A stretch of 64,000 bases of DNA from CAVVDY01 sp963815775. GTDB lineage: Bacteria > Acidobacteriota > Terriglobia > Terriglobales > Acidobacteriaceae. A model generated the notes under the pieces. It was not told the origin of the DNA. It searched no databases and saw nothing but the letters and a program-made list of their open reading frames with translations. Position 1 is the stretch's first letter, and each line of letters starts with the position of its first letter. Shown here one piece after another: positions 16,477-25,179 of the stretch. A program made the translations under genes and the position numbers. Where the stretch lies: positions 310,001-374,000 of the forward strand of contig CAWFIB010000025.1 of the NCBI GenBank assembly GCA_963815775.1. The letters are read 5' to 3'.

Positions 16477-16880
16477 CGCAAATCGATCATCTTGGTATTG
16501 CCGTGAAGTCGTTGGCGGAGGCGAAGAAGTTTTACGAGATGCTTGGGCTGGACATCATGCCGGAGGAGACCGTCGAGGCGGAGAAGGTGCGGGTGGCGAT
16601 GGTGCCGCTGGGCGAAAGCCGCATCGAGTTGCTGGAGCCGACCTCGCCCGATTCGACCATCGCCAAGTTCCTTGAGAAGCGCGGGCCGGGACTACATCAT
16701 GTCGCCTTGCAGGTGACGAACCTGGTGGAACGCGTTGAAGAGCTGAAAGCCGCAGGCACAAGACTGATCAACGAGGAAGTGAAGATCGGCGCCGGCGGGC
16801 ATATGTACGTGTTCGTGCACCCTGCGAGCACGGGAGGAATATTGCTGGAATTGGTGGAAGAGGCACCAATCGGCGTCTGA
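16473..16880 (+). CDS. mce: Methylmalonyl-CoA epimerase
   Basis: 135 residues. A VOC-superfamily (glyoxalase-like) protein: the start MTQIDHLGIAVKSLAEAKKFYE and the second half H-H-V-A-L-Q-V-T-N form the paired beta-alpha-beta-beta-beta units; metal ligands H (residue 6), H in G-L-H-H-V and E in L-L-E-L-V-E are in the expected places. It interconverts (2S)- and (2R)-methylmalonyl-CoA in the propionyl-CoA pathway. Its ATG overlaps the meaB stop, and tsaB begins two bases after its own stop, so it is inside a tight operon. Confidence 0.95.
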   Translation: MTQIDHLGIAVKSLAEAKKFYEMLGLDIMPEETVEAEKVRVAMVPLGESRIELLEPTSPDSTIAKFLEKRGPGLHHVALQVTNLVERVEELKAAGTRLINEEVKIGAGGHMYVFVHPASTGGILLELVEEAPIGV

Positions 16881-16882
16881 AG

Positions 16883-17563
16883 ATGTTGTTTATCTCTATT
16901 GACAGCTCGGGACGCAATGGCAGCGTGGCCCTCTGCCGGGGCGACGAGAATTCCTTCGAAACTGTGCAACTGACTCCGCTGGAGGGCGGGACCTACTCGG
17001 CGCGCCTGATGCCGGCGATCACCGAGTTGCTTGCCGGGCAGCAGGTCGGCAAAGAGCAGATTGACGCATTTGTGGTGGTCTCTGGGCCGGGATCGTTTAC
17101 CGGCCTGCGGGTTGGGCTCGCGACGGTCAAAGCCTTGTGCGAAGTGCTGCGTAAGCCGCTGGTGGCGGTTTCCATGCTGGAAGCGGTGGCGGTTGTTCGA
17201 AGCCGGGCCAATGGTAGGGTTGCCGTCGCGCTTGATGCTGGTCGGGGCGAAGTCTACGTCGGGGAGTTCAAGGTCACGAATTCCCGTGCGACTGTCGTGC
17301 GTGAGTACATTGCAAAGCTTGATGTGTTTGCTCGTGAATCGGCGTCGACCGAGCTGGCTGTCCTGAGCCCAGACGGCAAAGTCATCGAAACACTGCGTGC
17401 TGGGAGTGTAGCGGCGCGGCTGGTCAAGCCCCTGCAAGCCGGCGACATAGGACGATTCGGCCTGACAAAACTTCTTGCCGGCGAAGTCGCCGACCCTGCG
17501 ACGCTCGACGCCAATTACATACGGCGCTCCGACGCGGAAATCTTTGCCGCTCCGAAACGCTAG
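16883..17563 (+). CDS. tsaB: tRNA threonylcarbamoyladenosine biosynthesis protein TsaB
   Basis: 226 residues. The ASKHA N-terminus LFISIDSSGRNGSVALCRG and the family hallmark G-P-G-S-F-T-G-L-R-V-G-L-A are visible. TsaB dimerises with TsaD and activates threonylcarbamoyl transfer to adenosine-37 of ANN-decoding tRNAs. The coupling with rimI directly downstream (2 bases between genes) is very common in bacteria. The operon meaB-mce-tsaB-rimI mixes propionate metabolism with tRNA/ribosome modification. Confidence 0.95.
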   Translation: MLFISIDSSGRNGSVALCRGDENSFETVQLTPLEGGTYSARLMPAITELLAGQQVGKEQIDAFVVVSGPGSFTGLRVGLATVKALCEVLRKPLVAVSMLEAVAVVRSRANGRVAVALDAGRGEVYVGEFKVTNSRATVVREYIAKLDVFARESASTELAVLSPDGKVIETLRAGSVAARLVKPLQAGDIGRFGLTKLLAGEVADPATLDANYIRRSDAEIFAAPKR

Positions 17564-17565
17564 CG

Positions 17566-18018
17566 ATGCTAATACGGGCGGCGACTCCTGATGACATTCC
17601 GCAAATCATGGCGCTGGGGCAAAAGTCCGATACGGCGGCTCACTGGAGTGAGCGTGAGTATGGGGCTTTATTCGCGCCGGAAACGGCGAAGCGCGTGGCG
17701 CTCGTTGCGGAGCAGCCGCAGGAGAAGCTTGCCGCTTTTGTTGTTGCCCGGTGCGCCGCCGACGAGTGGGAAATTGAGAACATCGTCGTCGAAGCAGAAT
17801 CCAGACGGCAGGGATTTGCTCTGGCGATGATCGAAGAGTTGCTGGGTGAAGCAAGGCGCTGCGGCGTGGCTGCGATCCTGCTCGAAGTGCGTGAATCGAA
17901 CTTGGCAGCGCTTGGGTTATACAAGAAGCTGGGTTTTAGAGAAGAGGGCCGACGCCCGCGTTACTATGCACAGCCGGAAGAAGACGCTCTGTTGCTGAGG
18001 CTTCTGCTGAAGAGCTAG
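17566..18018 (+). CDS. rimI: Ribosomal protein S18 alanine N-acetyltransferase RimI
   Basis: 150 residues, a standard GNAT. Acetyl-CoA loop R-R-Q-G-F-A near residue 85, then E-E-L-L-G-E-A-R-R-C-G. L-E-V-R-E-S-N-L-A-A-L-G-L-Y-K-K-L-G-F and Y-Y-A-Q-P-E-E-D-A are diagnostic of RimI. It acetylates the N-terminus of ribosomal protein S18. Last gene of the meaB-mce-tsaB-rimI operon; convergent with cysE ten bases downstream, without a clear terminator between them. Confidence 0.92.
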   Translation: MLIRAATPDDIPQIMALGQKSDTAAHWSEREYGALFAPETAKRVALVAEQPQEKLAAFVVARCAADEWEIENIVVEAESRRQGFALAMIEELLGEARRCGVAAILLEVRESNLAALGLYKKLGFREEGRRPRYYAQPEEDALLLRLLLKS

Positions 18019-18028
18019 CCGCTCGCAG

Positions 18029-18739
18029 CTAAATCTGGTACTCAATCTCAATCTCTATTGCCCGGTCCAGACCGTCTTTCCTCCCGGGTTCCGCTTCCTG
18101 GCCTTGCAATCTGCGGACTTCAGTGCGGAGCATCTTGACTTCCATGGCGACCGCCGCCAGCGCTTCGGACAAGGGATCGTTGATCTGCTTGGGATCGGTG
18201 ATAACCACACGGTGGCCGTTGTGCAGAACAATATGTCCCGGCACGCCCACCACGGTGGAGTCCGGCGGGACGTTGCGTAGCACCACGGAGCCGGCACCGA
18301 TGCGGCAGTTGGCCCCGATGGTGATCGAGCCCAGGATCCTCGCTCCCGCGCCGATCACCACGTTGTCACACACTGTGGGATGCCGTTTCCCAGTTTCCTT
18401 GCCCGTACCTCCCAGGGTTACGCCCTGATACAGTGTGACATCGTCACCGATCTCCGTGGTCTCGCCAATGACAACGCCCATACCGTGATCGATGAAGAAG
18501 CGGCGGCCGATCTGAGCGCCGGGGTGGATCTCGATTCCGGTGATCCAACGTGCGACCTGAGAGAGGAAGCGCGCCGGGAAGCGCATACCGTGCGTCCACA
18601 GCCAGTGATAGATGCGCCACCACCAGAGCGCGTGCAATCCCGAGTAAAGCAGGACCACTTCTAGTGCCGAAGTCGCCGCGGGATCGCGCTCCAGCACCGC
18701 GTTGATGTCCTCGCGCATGTGAAAGAAGAACGAGCGCAT
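18029..18739 (-). CDS. cysE: Serine O-acetyltransferase
   Basis: 236 residues. The N-terminal helical part resembles the short (EpsC-like) form rather than long enterobacterial CysE. The left-handed beta-helix of hexapeptide repeats runs from about residue 70 (IHPGAQIGRRFFIDHGMGVV) to 165. D-H-G-M-G-V-V-I-G and G-G-T-G-K are typical of the family. It makes O-acetylserine from serine and acetyl-CoA, the substrate of cysteine synthase, which is encoded four bases upstream in the same direction. A charged C-terminal tail of about 60 residues follows the beta-helix, longer than in many homologues. Confidence 0.93.
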   Translation of the reverse strand: MRSFFFHMREDINAVLERDPAATSALEVVLLYSGLHALWWWRIYHWLWTHGMRFPARFLSQVARWITGIEIHPGAQIGRRFFIDHGMGVVIGETTEIGDDVTLYQGVTLGGTGKETGKRHPTVCDNVVIGAGARILGSITIGANCRIGAGSVVLRNVPPDSTVVGVPGHIVLHNGHRVVITDPKQINDPLSEALAAVAMEVKMLRTEVRRLQGQEAEPGRKDGLDRAIEIEIEYQI

Positions 18740-18743
18740 GGCC

Positions 18744-19715
18744 TTAGATGGTAACCGGTTCTGCCGTCATGGCTGCAGCTTCGTCGCGCAACGGCTGGAA
18801 CAGCGGGCTGCTCAGATAACGCTCGCCGAACGAGGGCAGCACAACCACGATCAGCTTGCCGGCATTCTCCTCGCGCTGACCGACGCGGAGAGCAGCCACG
18901 ACTGCCGCCCCGGAAGAAATACCCATCAAAAGACCTTCTTCGGTGGAGAGGCGGCGCGCCATGGCGATCGCATCGTCAGCATTGACCTTTAGGACTTCGT
19001 CGATGTAGTCCGTCCGCAGAATGCTGGGAATGAATCCCGCGCCTATACCCTGGATCTTGTGCGGGGCGGGCTGGCCGCCGGAAAGCACCGGGCTCTCCTC
19101 CGGCTCAACCGCGACGACTTTGAACGATGGCTTCTTCGGCTTGATGTAGTTGCTCACGCCGGTGAGCGTTCCGCCCGTGCCGACGCCGGAGACGAGGATG
19201 TCCACTTTGCCATCGGTGTCTTCCCAGATCTCGGGCCCGGTGGTCTCGAAGTGAATCTTGGGATTGGCCGGGTTATCGAATTGCTGAAGCATGTAACTGT
19301 TGGGCGTCTTCTCAAGCAATTCGTTGGCTTTGGCAATAGCGGCTTTCATGCCCTTGGGGCCGGGAGTGAGCACGACGTCAGCGCCGAAGGCGCGCAACAG
19401 GACGCGGCGCTCCAGACTGACGGAATCGGGCATGGTCACGATCAGTTTGTAACCCTTCACCGCGGCCACGAATGCCAGGCCGATGCCGGTGTTGCCGCTG
19501 GTAGGCTCGATTAGGACCGTCTTACCGGGGCTGATCTTGCCAGCCCTCTCGGCTTCAGCGATCATGCTGACGCCGATGCGGTCCTTGACGCTGGCACAAG
19601 GGTTGAAGCTTTCCAGCTTGGCAACGACGGTCGCCTTCGAGCCGGCAGCAACTTTGTTCAATCGCACCAGCGGGGTATGGCCGATAAGTTCCGTGACATC
19701 ATTCGCGATCTTCAT
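18744..19715 (-). CDS. cysK: Cysteine synthase A (O-acetylserine sulfhydrylase)
   Basis: Start taken at ATG 19715 (MKIANDVTELIGHTPLVRL), which has GGGGAGA eight bases before it; a longer reading from 19727 would place the ribosome site inside the gene. PLP lysine in A-S-V-K-D-R-I-G; phosphate loop T-S-G-N-T-G-I-G; S-G-V-G-T-G-G-T-L-T-G is also conserved. It joins O-acetylserine with sulfide to yield cysteine. The C-terminus of CysE normally inserts into the active site to form the cysteine synthase complex; the two genes lie together, four bases apart. Confidence 0.95.
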   Translation of the reverse strand: MKIANDVTELIGHTPLVRLNKVAAGSKATVVAKLESFNPCASVKDRIGVSMIAEAERAGKISPGKTVLIEPTSGNTGIGLAFVAAVKGYKLIVTMPDSVSLERRVLLRAFGADVVLTPGPKGMKAAIAKANELLEKTPNSYMLQQFDNPANPKIHFETTGPEIWEDTDGKVDILVSGVGTGGTLTGVSNYIKPKKPSFKVVAVEPEESPVLSGGQPAPHKIQGIGAGFIPSILRTDYIDEVLKVNADDAIAMARRLSTEEGLLMGISSGAAVVAALRVGQREENAGKLIVVVLPSFGERYLSSPLFQPLRDEAAAMTAEPVTI

Positions 19716-19894
19716 GCGTCTCCCCATGCCTGATTGTTGTCTATTTGGATGCTGCGGCCGAGGATTCGGACTTTTGCCGCCTATTCATATCGCCGCGAAA
19801 TGCGTAGCGGCGGGACTGAGCGCACGGCGTCGTGCTGAAGCGGCGTCTATAATCGAGGGTTACGTCTTTGAATCCACACAGCAGGTAATCACAC

Positions 19895-20740
19895 GTGAGT
19901 TCTCATGTTCATCCACCGGGCCAGCAGCCCGCCGGGCCGCAGCCACTGCCCGGAGTTGACGCCATCATCGCAGTGGGGTCAGGCAAGGGCGGAGTCGGTA
20001 AAACGACTCTAGCTGTGAACCTGGCCATTGCACTGGCCCGCATGGGTTTCAAGGTCGGCCTTCTCGATGCCGATGTGTACGGGCCAAACGTTCCGCTGAT
20101 GCTGGGCACGACGGTCGCGCCCAGCGTTCTGGGTGAGGACCGCATTCTGCCACCGGAGCGCTACGGGCTGAAGGTGATCTCGGTTGGCTTCCTCAGCCCC
20201 GGGGACAAGCCACTGGTTTGGCGCGGACCCATGTTGCACTCCATCATCCGGCAGTTTCTCGGACAAGTGGAATGGGGGCAGCTCGACTACCTCATCATCG
20301 ATCTGCCGCCGGGAACAGGCGACGTTGTCATCTCGCTGGTGCAGACAGTCCCGGTCACGGGTGCGGTGGTTGTCACGACACCAAGTGATGTCTCGCTTCA
20401 GGACGCGCGCAAGGCGATTGAGATGTTCAAGCAGGTGAAGGTGGACGTTCTGGGCATCATTGAGAACATGAGCTCTTTCCTGTGCCCGCATTGCGGCAGG
20501 GAAATCGACATCTTCTCCAAGGGAGGAGGCGAGCGCACGGCGCAGCAGTTCGGCGTTCCCTTCCTGGGCAGCATTGAGCTTGATCCCGACATTCGCAAGG
20601 GCGGCGATTCCGGCCAACCCATCGTGCTGGAAGGGGACCAGTCTCCGCATGCACGATCGCTGTTCAAATTTGCGCGGCACGTGATCGAGCGGGTGAGCGA
20701 AGTTCAGACCTCCACAGGGCCTGTGATCGAGATTCAGTGA
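19895..20740 (+). CDS. Mrp/ApbC-type P-loop ATPase, iron-sulfur carrier
   Basis: 281 residues, starting with GTG. Deviant Walker A G-S-G-K-G-G-V-G-K-T-T near residue 34, L-L-D-A-D-V-Y-G-P-N-V-P and D-L-P-P-G-T-G-D are hallmarks of Mrp/NBP35 proteins. A C-P-H-C pair (F-L-C-P-H-C-G) matches the bridging cluster-binding cysteines of the family. The N-terminal DUF59 domain of long Mrp proteins is absent. Known members carry [4Fe-4S] clusters to apoproteins. Followed by a strong terminator. Confidence 0.93.
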   Translation: MSSHVHPPGQQPAGPQPLPGVDAIIAVGSGKGGVGKTTLAVNLAIALARMGFKVGLLDADVYGPNVPLMLGTTVAPSVLGEDRILPPERYGLKVISVGFLSPGDKPLVWRGPMLHSIIRQFLGQVEWGQLDYLIIDLPPGTGDVVISLVQTVPVTGAVVVTTPSDVSLQDARKAIEMFKQVKVDVLGIIENMSSFLCPHCGREIDIFSKGGGERTAQQFGVPFLGSIELDPDIRKGGDSGQPIVLEGDQSPHARSLFKFARHVIERVSEVQTSTGPVIEIQ

Positions 20741-20763
20741 GGTTGGGATCGGAACGGGAAAGC

Positions 20764-20793
20764 AAAAGGCCCGCTGCGTCGGGGCCTTTTTTC
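20764..20793 (+). terminator. Rho-independent terminator after the Mrp/ApbC gene
   Basis: Stem AAAAGGCCC / GGGCCTTTT (9 bp) with loop GCTGCGTCG and a T-run ending TTTTTTC at 20787-20793. It lies about 25 bases after the stop codon. Confidence 0.9.
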
Positions 20794-20844
20794 ATGAATC
20801 CGGTTTAATCGGCGCTGCTTCCAGACGCGCTGGGGGAAAACGTC

Positions 20845-21045
20845 TCACTGTTGGAAGTCGTGGAAGTCGAATCCAACCGGCTGACCTTCTTCGTCGTGCG
20901 TGACGGTCAGCTCTGCCGGAGTCTCGGTTGGAGGACCGCCTTCTTGTTTACGCTGCGCTTTGCGTTGAGCTTTTTCTGCCCGCTTTTCCTGGCGAGCGCG
21001 CTCTTTCTGTCGCTTACTGAAGCTGGTTCTTGAGCTTCCTGCCAT
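20845..21045 (-). CDS. Small basic conserved-type protein of unknown function
   Basis: 66 residues. The N-terminal half is a highly charged helix (KRQKERARQEKRAEKAQRK), the C-terminal half is acidic and Pro-rich, ending G-F-D-F-H-D-F. A strong ribosome site (AAGGAG, seven bases before ATG 21045) supports translation. No known domain was recognised; the basic helix could bind nucleic acid or ribosomes. It converges on the Mrp terminator. Confidence 0.65.
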   Translation of the reverse strand: MAGSSRTSFSKRQKERARQEKRAEKAQRKAQRKQEGGPPTETPAELTVTHDEEGQPVGFDFHDFQQ

Positions 21046-21131
21046 GTACCCACTCCTTAGACAATTGCTTTCAAATAGATATAGACGATTGCCGGCGGGA
21101 AACGATTCATCCGCAGCAACCAGCTCCCGCT

Positions 21132-21482
21132 ATGATGTTATCAGTCTTGATGCGACCGTGGCGAGACGGACCTGAACGAACAGCAGGCTGGGAAACAATC
21201 GTCGCCGGCGCGATGGCCTCGCGGAATCAGGATCTGACCGCGACGGTGCTGGAAGAAGCCGCGTCGCACCAGACACCTCCAGCTTTTGCGGTACCGACGG
21301 CGGCCATCCATGCCTGTGGCGCTGGCGTCGATTCGCACGAGAAATTGCTTCGGAATAAGGGATTCGCAGAGGAGAAAGTCGTGTCGGCAGTACGGGTGAC
21401 GTCGGATTTGCAGGCCATCGCCACCATGCTCGACCCGGAAGTTGTGGCGGCACAACCGCCGCTTGCTGTCGAAGGTCAGTGA
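21132..21482 (+). pseudogene. ahpD: Decayed alkyl hydroperoxide reductase AhpD
   Basis: The frame reads G-W-E-T-I-V-A-G-A-M-A-S-R-N-Q, matching the AhpD helix 'W-G-x-x-L-A-x-A-x-A-T-R-N', then jumps to a typical AhpD C-terminus: C-G-A-G-V-D-S-H-E-K-L-L-R-N-K-G-F, ending near L-Q-A-I-A-T-M-L-D-P-E. About 50-60 residues between these blocks are missing, and the second catalytic cysteine of the CxxC is Gly (GGC at 21324-21326). No ribosome site or family-like N-terminus is present. Known AhpD reduces AhpC in peroxide detoxification; ahpC is not nearby. Read as a remnant, not a working gene. Confidence 0.65.
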
Positions 21483-21503
21483 TACCCTTCCGATGCTGGT
21501 TGG

Positions 21504-22112
21504 TTACCGCGTGCACTCCAGAATCAGGTGCGTGTAAGGAATGCGAAGCACATCTTCGCGTAGGTTGGCGCGTACATTCTGGAAAGACGTCCTCGCAAGT
21601 CTCTCATATTCCGGCTGAGTGCGAACGTATCTGCCGCGGTCCCGCGACAGGAGGTACTTCTTGATTGCCGATTGGTTTGCAAGGTAGCAGCCATCATTGG
21701 TAATCATGCGGCCACCTGGCCTCAAGGCATTATAGCCGAGGTGAAAAAGATCCTGTGCCTCGGCGTCATCCAAGTGATGAGTCAGGCCTAATGCCAGGAC
21801 GATATCAAATGTACCGAATTGATGCACGGAATGATGGCTCACGCGTTCGCACCGGAATTCGCCCCGCTGTCCGTAGCGTTCTCGAGCCGTAGCAATATAC
21901 GACTCGTTCATATCAAATCCTAGATAGCCGCATTCAGGCAGGTAGGGCAACATGTTGCCTGGGCCGCACCCGATGTCGAGGATGCGGTCTCCGGGTCGAG
22001 GCCGAATGTAGTCGTGTACGAGCACCTGACTGCGATAGTCCGCGCCAATGAGACTATGGTAGGACTCGTAAAAAAAAGGAAGATTCAGGATAGGACGCAG
22101 CAACTTAATCAA
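21504..22112 (-). CDS. Class I SAM-dependent methyltransferase
   Basis: 202 residues. Motif I D-I-G-C-G-P-G-N-M near residue 47; motif II region G-Y-L-G-F-D-M-N; motif IV F-D-I-V-L-A-L-G-L-T-H-H-L-D-D. C-terminal strands contain R-P-G-G-R-M. Last gene in a three-gene operon (glycosyltransferase, methyltransferase, methyltransferase), with a 4-base overlap to its neighbour, so probably acting on the same glycan or lipid-linked product. Substrate unknown. Confidence 0.8.
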   Translation of the reverse strand: MIKLLRPILNLPFFYESYHSLIGADYRSQVLVHDYIRPRPGDRILDIGCGPGNMLPYLPECGYLGFDMNESYIATARERYGQRGEFRCERVSHHSVHQFGTFDIVLALGLTHHLDDAEAQDLFHLGYNALRPGGRMITNDGCYLANQSAIKKYLLSRDRGRYVRTQPEYERLARTSFQNVRANLREDVLRIPYTHLILECTR

Positions 22113-22819
22113 AGACTCGATCTCCCGTTTTTTGTTCCAAAGATCGCATATTGACCACCCAAAGGAATGCTGCTTAACAGAGACTCGACATGTCTCCCTC
22201 CCCGACGATAAATGGGACCGGGAAAATAGAGAAAATATATCGGCGGCTGAGGCATGAATCCTGCGACCTTCATGAGACCGCCCGCGTCATGAGCTTCTAA
22301 CAGGATCGCATCTGCGTCAACCGGAGTTCGGCTGACAATAAGCCGCGTGACAGGATTTTTCGGATTATGTTCAATGATGGCGAATGTCCCTCCGGGCTTT
22401 AGGATCCGCGACACCTCCTGGACCAGGCCAACGCGGGCCGCAAGTGGAACATGGTGAAATACGCAGACGGCAGTTACAAAGTCGAATTCCTCCGATTCGA
22501 ATGGGAGCTCATTGGGTTGCTCTTGTACTCGAGTAGGAATGTCTTGAATCGAACTGAGCATAGCTTGCGAGGGATCACATCCTGTGACCCGCCCGAAATC
22601 ATTTCGCAGCATCGAAAGCAGCTCGCCTTTTCCACAGCCTAGGTCCAGATATGACATTGTGCTGGCAGGCAGCTGTGCACGCTGGAGATAGCGTCGGATG
22701 AGATCACGTTTGCGCTCGTGGAAAAAGGCTGATTCGCCAGCAGAGAACCGGTCCCGAATAGGGTCCTCCAGCAGTTCATCGTAGGTGGCGGAAAATCGGT
22801 CAAATTCTCGCTCCTTCAT
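22109..22819 (-). CDS. Class I SAM-dependent methyltransferase (Methyltransf_11 type)
   Basis: 236 residues. Motif I Y-L-D-L-G-C-G-K-G-E-L-L, motif II G-C-D-P-S, motif IV F-D-F-V-T-A-V-C-V-F-H-H-V-P and R-I-L-K-P-G-G-T-F-A-I-I-E-H-N-P-K-N-P are clear. The last part (YFLYFPGPIYRRGGRH) hints at membrane association, but no TM segment stands out. Both ends overlap neighbours by 4 bases (ATGA), so it is translationally coupled within the operon. Confidence 0.82.
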   Translation of the reverse strand: MKEREFDRFSATYDELLEDPIRDRFSAGESAFFHERKRDLIRRYLQRAQLPASTMSYLDLGCGKGELLSMLRNDFGRVTGCDPSQAMLSSIQDIPTRVQEQPNELPFESEEFDFVTAVCVFHHVPLAARVGLVQEVSRILKPGGTFAIIEHNPKNPVTRLIVSRTPVDADAILLEAHDAGGLMKVAGFMPQPPIYFLYFPGPIYRRGGRHVESLLSSIPLGGQYAIFGTKNGRSSL

Positions 22820-23844
22820 GACCGATGACTCCGTACGACAGAGAGAGCCGTGTTTTCACAATCTGCCCCGTCGATGTTGATGGTCTGGGAGACCAGATAC
22901 AATGGCCGACCCTTTGTTTGCTCGTAGATTTTCCCGATATAGTCGCCGACAATCCCGATGCTCATTAGCGTTGCCCCGCCAAGAAGACTAACCAGAACAG
23001 TGAGCGACGACCATCCTGGCACGGCGTACCAGTGGAAGATATGGGCAAGAACGGCGCGAATCGCCTCCTCGATCCCTACCAGGGTTGCCATGAATCCCAA
23101 CCAGATGCTGGCTCTTAGCGGCAGAGCGGAAAATGAAGTTGCCGCCGTCCAGGCAAAGCGCACCATCTTGCGCAATGGGTACTTGGTCTCTCCCGCCACC
23201 CGGGGAGCCCGCTCGTAAGGTACCGCAATTTGGGGGAAGCCGACCCAAGCCACCATCCCACGCAAGAATCGGTGTGTCTCGCGTAACTGCCTAAGCGCGG
23301 TGAGGCATTTCCGTGAAATCAGGCGAAAATCTCCCGTATCGACTGGCAAATCCTTATAGACAAGGTTGCTCATGAGACGGTAAAAGAACCAAGCCGTGAA
23401 GCGCTTAAGCCACGTCTCACCTTGTCTTGCGACCCGCTGCCCGTAGACTACGTCGTATCCTTCCATGAACCGCTCGATCATGGTGTGCACCACTGCCAAC
23501 GGATCCTGCAAATCGGCATCGAGCAGTACGACGGCATCCCCATGGGCGTAGTCCAACCCCGCGGTTGAAGCGCTCTGATGGCCGAAGTTTCTGGACAAGT
23601 TAATCACTTTGATGCGTGGGTCCTGCTGTGCCCAGGCAATGATCTGGCTCAGGGTGGCGTCAATACTGCCGTCATTCACCAGAATGATTTCCGTCTCAAA
23701 CCGGACCTCCAGCATGAATCGCTCGAGGGCTTCCCGAAGGTGCGGGAGTGCTGCGGCCTCGTTATACACGGGGATCACAAGGGACAAGAGCTCAGGATAG
23801 GATCGTCCCTGCAGCAGAACGCTGCTCTTAACTGTCGTTGGCAT
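22816..23844 (-). CDS. Family 2 glycosyltransferase, DPM1/GtrB type with C-terminal membrane helices
   Basis: 342 residues. GT-A fold: S-L-V-I-P-V-Y-N-E near residue 22, I-I-L-V-N-D-G-S-I-D, and the metal-binding V-V-L-L-D-A-D-L-Q-D-P. Q-R-V-A-R-Q-G-E-T and the W-F-F-Y-R-L-M segment are common to polyprenyl-phosphate sugar transferases. Two TM segments near the C-terminus (LRASIWLGFMATLVGIEEAI, VLVSLLGGATLMSIGIVGDY) resemble GtrB/DPMS. It likely transfers a sugar to undecaprenyl phosphate. First gene of the minus-strand operon with two methyltransferases; divergent from a membrane mannosyltransferase-like gene. Confidence 0.88.
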   Translation of the reverse strand: MPTTVKSSVLLQGRSYPELLSLVIPVYNEAAALPHLREALERFMLEVRFETEIILVNDGSIDATLSQIIAWAQQDPRIKVINLSRNFGHQSASTAGLDYAHGDAVVLLDADLQDPLAVVHTMIERFMEGYDVVYGQRVARQGETWLKRFTAWFFYRLMSNLVYKDLPVDTGDFRLISRKCLTALRQLRETHRFLRGMVAWVGFPQIAVPYERAPRVAGETKYPLRKMVRFAWTAATSFSALPLRASIWLGFMATLVGIEEAIRAVLAHIFHWYAVPGWSSLTVLVSLLGGATLMSIGIVGDYIGKIYEQTKGRPLYLVSQTINIDGADCENTALSVVRSHRS

Positions 23845-23989
23845 AGCGAGACAACACCGCGCTGATCACATATTCTAGCATTCGTGGTGCGAACCGTGAG
23901 GTCGATGTCTCTAGGCGCGCCCCGTGCTACCGCAAGCTGTCGCTCCGATGACGATGTGTTACAGTTTTGGACGGAGAATCAATCGTCGG

Positions 23990-25150
23990 ATGAAGGAAAT
24001 TTTAACGAACGAAGGGTACTCGGCTCCATCTGGGTCCTCTGCGTTCGTCCAGTGGATCAGGCGGCATCCGGAGACTTGGGTTACGATAGTTCTGTTCCTA
24101 TCCAGCTACCTCTTCGTAACCTCTTTCTCCAAAATTGCCAACTGGACGACACAGGTTGACAGTCAACATGTGGCAAGCTTCTGCAGCTGGGATTGCAATT
24201 GGTACGGGACCATTGCGGGAGAGGGCTACGACAACTATCCGCATCGCCAGCAGAGAGGCGATGCCGCCAATTGGGCCTTTTTCCCGCTCTTTCCGCTATC
24301 GGGAAGGCTGCTGCTGCGAGCCTTCAACCTCCGCCAGCAAGTTGCAGTCGTAGTAGCCAGCAGAATAGAATTTTTTTTTGCAATTCTTTCCTTTCTCGTT
24401 TTGATGCGTCGCGAACTGAATGGAGCGCGCGAGTACCTGCTGGCTGGCTCCTTGGTAGCATTTAATCCGTATCTAATCTACGCATATACCGGATATAGCG
24501 AACCACTCTACTTTACCCTGGTTTGTGTTGGATTCATCTTGTTACAGCGCTATCGATGGATTGGCGCCGGGCTGGCAGGAGCTTTCCTGTCCGCTACCCG
24601 GCTGGTTGGTCTTATATTTGCGGTATCTTATCTGGTCGCGTCGATCAGAGAAATGGGATTGCGCAATATCTTGCGTGATCGGTCTCTCGCTGTTCCGATC
24701 GGTTTGTTGCTTTGTCCCCTGGGATTGGTGGGCTTCTCGCTTTATCTCTACCATGTGACGGGAGATGCCCTGGCGTTCACCCATATTCAAGTTGCATGGA
24801 GCCGCAGCGTCAGCAACCCTATTGTCGCCCTGGCCTTTTCTTTAGGCCAACATCATTGGCTGCGAGTACGTGCACTAATGGCGTGCGTGGCCTTGGGGAT
24901 AAGCTTTTGGCTAATCAAGAAACGGCCGGAGTATGGCATTTTCCTGGCATTGGCTGTAGTGATACCAATGGCTTCGGGCACGGTGGATGGAATGCCGCGG
25001 TATATTTGGTGGCAACCGCCCTTTCTGTACGCGGTTTGGATTTGTTTAAGAGACCGGCCGTTCGTCTGGACGGCATACTATATGTTTGCGGGTGGCATGG
25101 CTTCCGTTATGCTGTTTCAGTGGTTTACGCTGAACCCTTTCGTTACCTGA
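23990..25150 (+). CDS. Multi-spanning membrane protein, GPI18/PIG-V mannosyltransferase-like
   Basis: About 386 residues from ATG 23990 (MKEILTNEGYSAPSGS); GGAG lies about 14 bases upstream, and a GTG reading from 23924 is also open. The luminal loop S-W-D-C-N-W-Y-G-T-I-A-G-E-G-Y and A-N-W-A-F-F-P-L-F-P-L match the 'WDxxWYxxIAxxGY ... AFFPLYP' hallmark of bacterial GPI18/PIG-V-like glycosyltransferases, which use polyprenyl-linked sugars. Around ten hydrophobic stretches follow. Divergent from the GtrB-like gene, so the two probably act on one glycosylation pathway. Confidence 0.75.
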   Translation: MKEILTNEGYSAPSGSSAFVQWIRRHPETWVTIVLFLSSYLFVTSFSKIANWTTQVDSQHVASFCSWDCNWYGTIAGEGYDNYPHRQQRGDAANWAFFPLFPLSGRLLLRAFNLRQQVAVVVASRIEFFFAILSFLVLMRRELNGAREYLLAGSLVAFNPYLIYAYTGYSEPLYFTLVCVGFILLQRYRWIGAGLAGAFLSATRLVGLIFAVSYLVASIREMGLRNILRDRSLAVPIGLLLCPLGLVGFSLYLYHVTGDALAFTHIQVAWSRSVSNPIVALAFSLGQHHWLRVRALMACVALGISFWLIKKRPEYGIFLALAVVIPMASGTVDGMPRYIWWQPPFLYAVWICLRDRPFVWTAYYMFAGGMASVMLFQWFTLNPFVT

Positions 25151-25179
25151 GTGAACCAGAAGGTAGGTATTGAGCAGAG

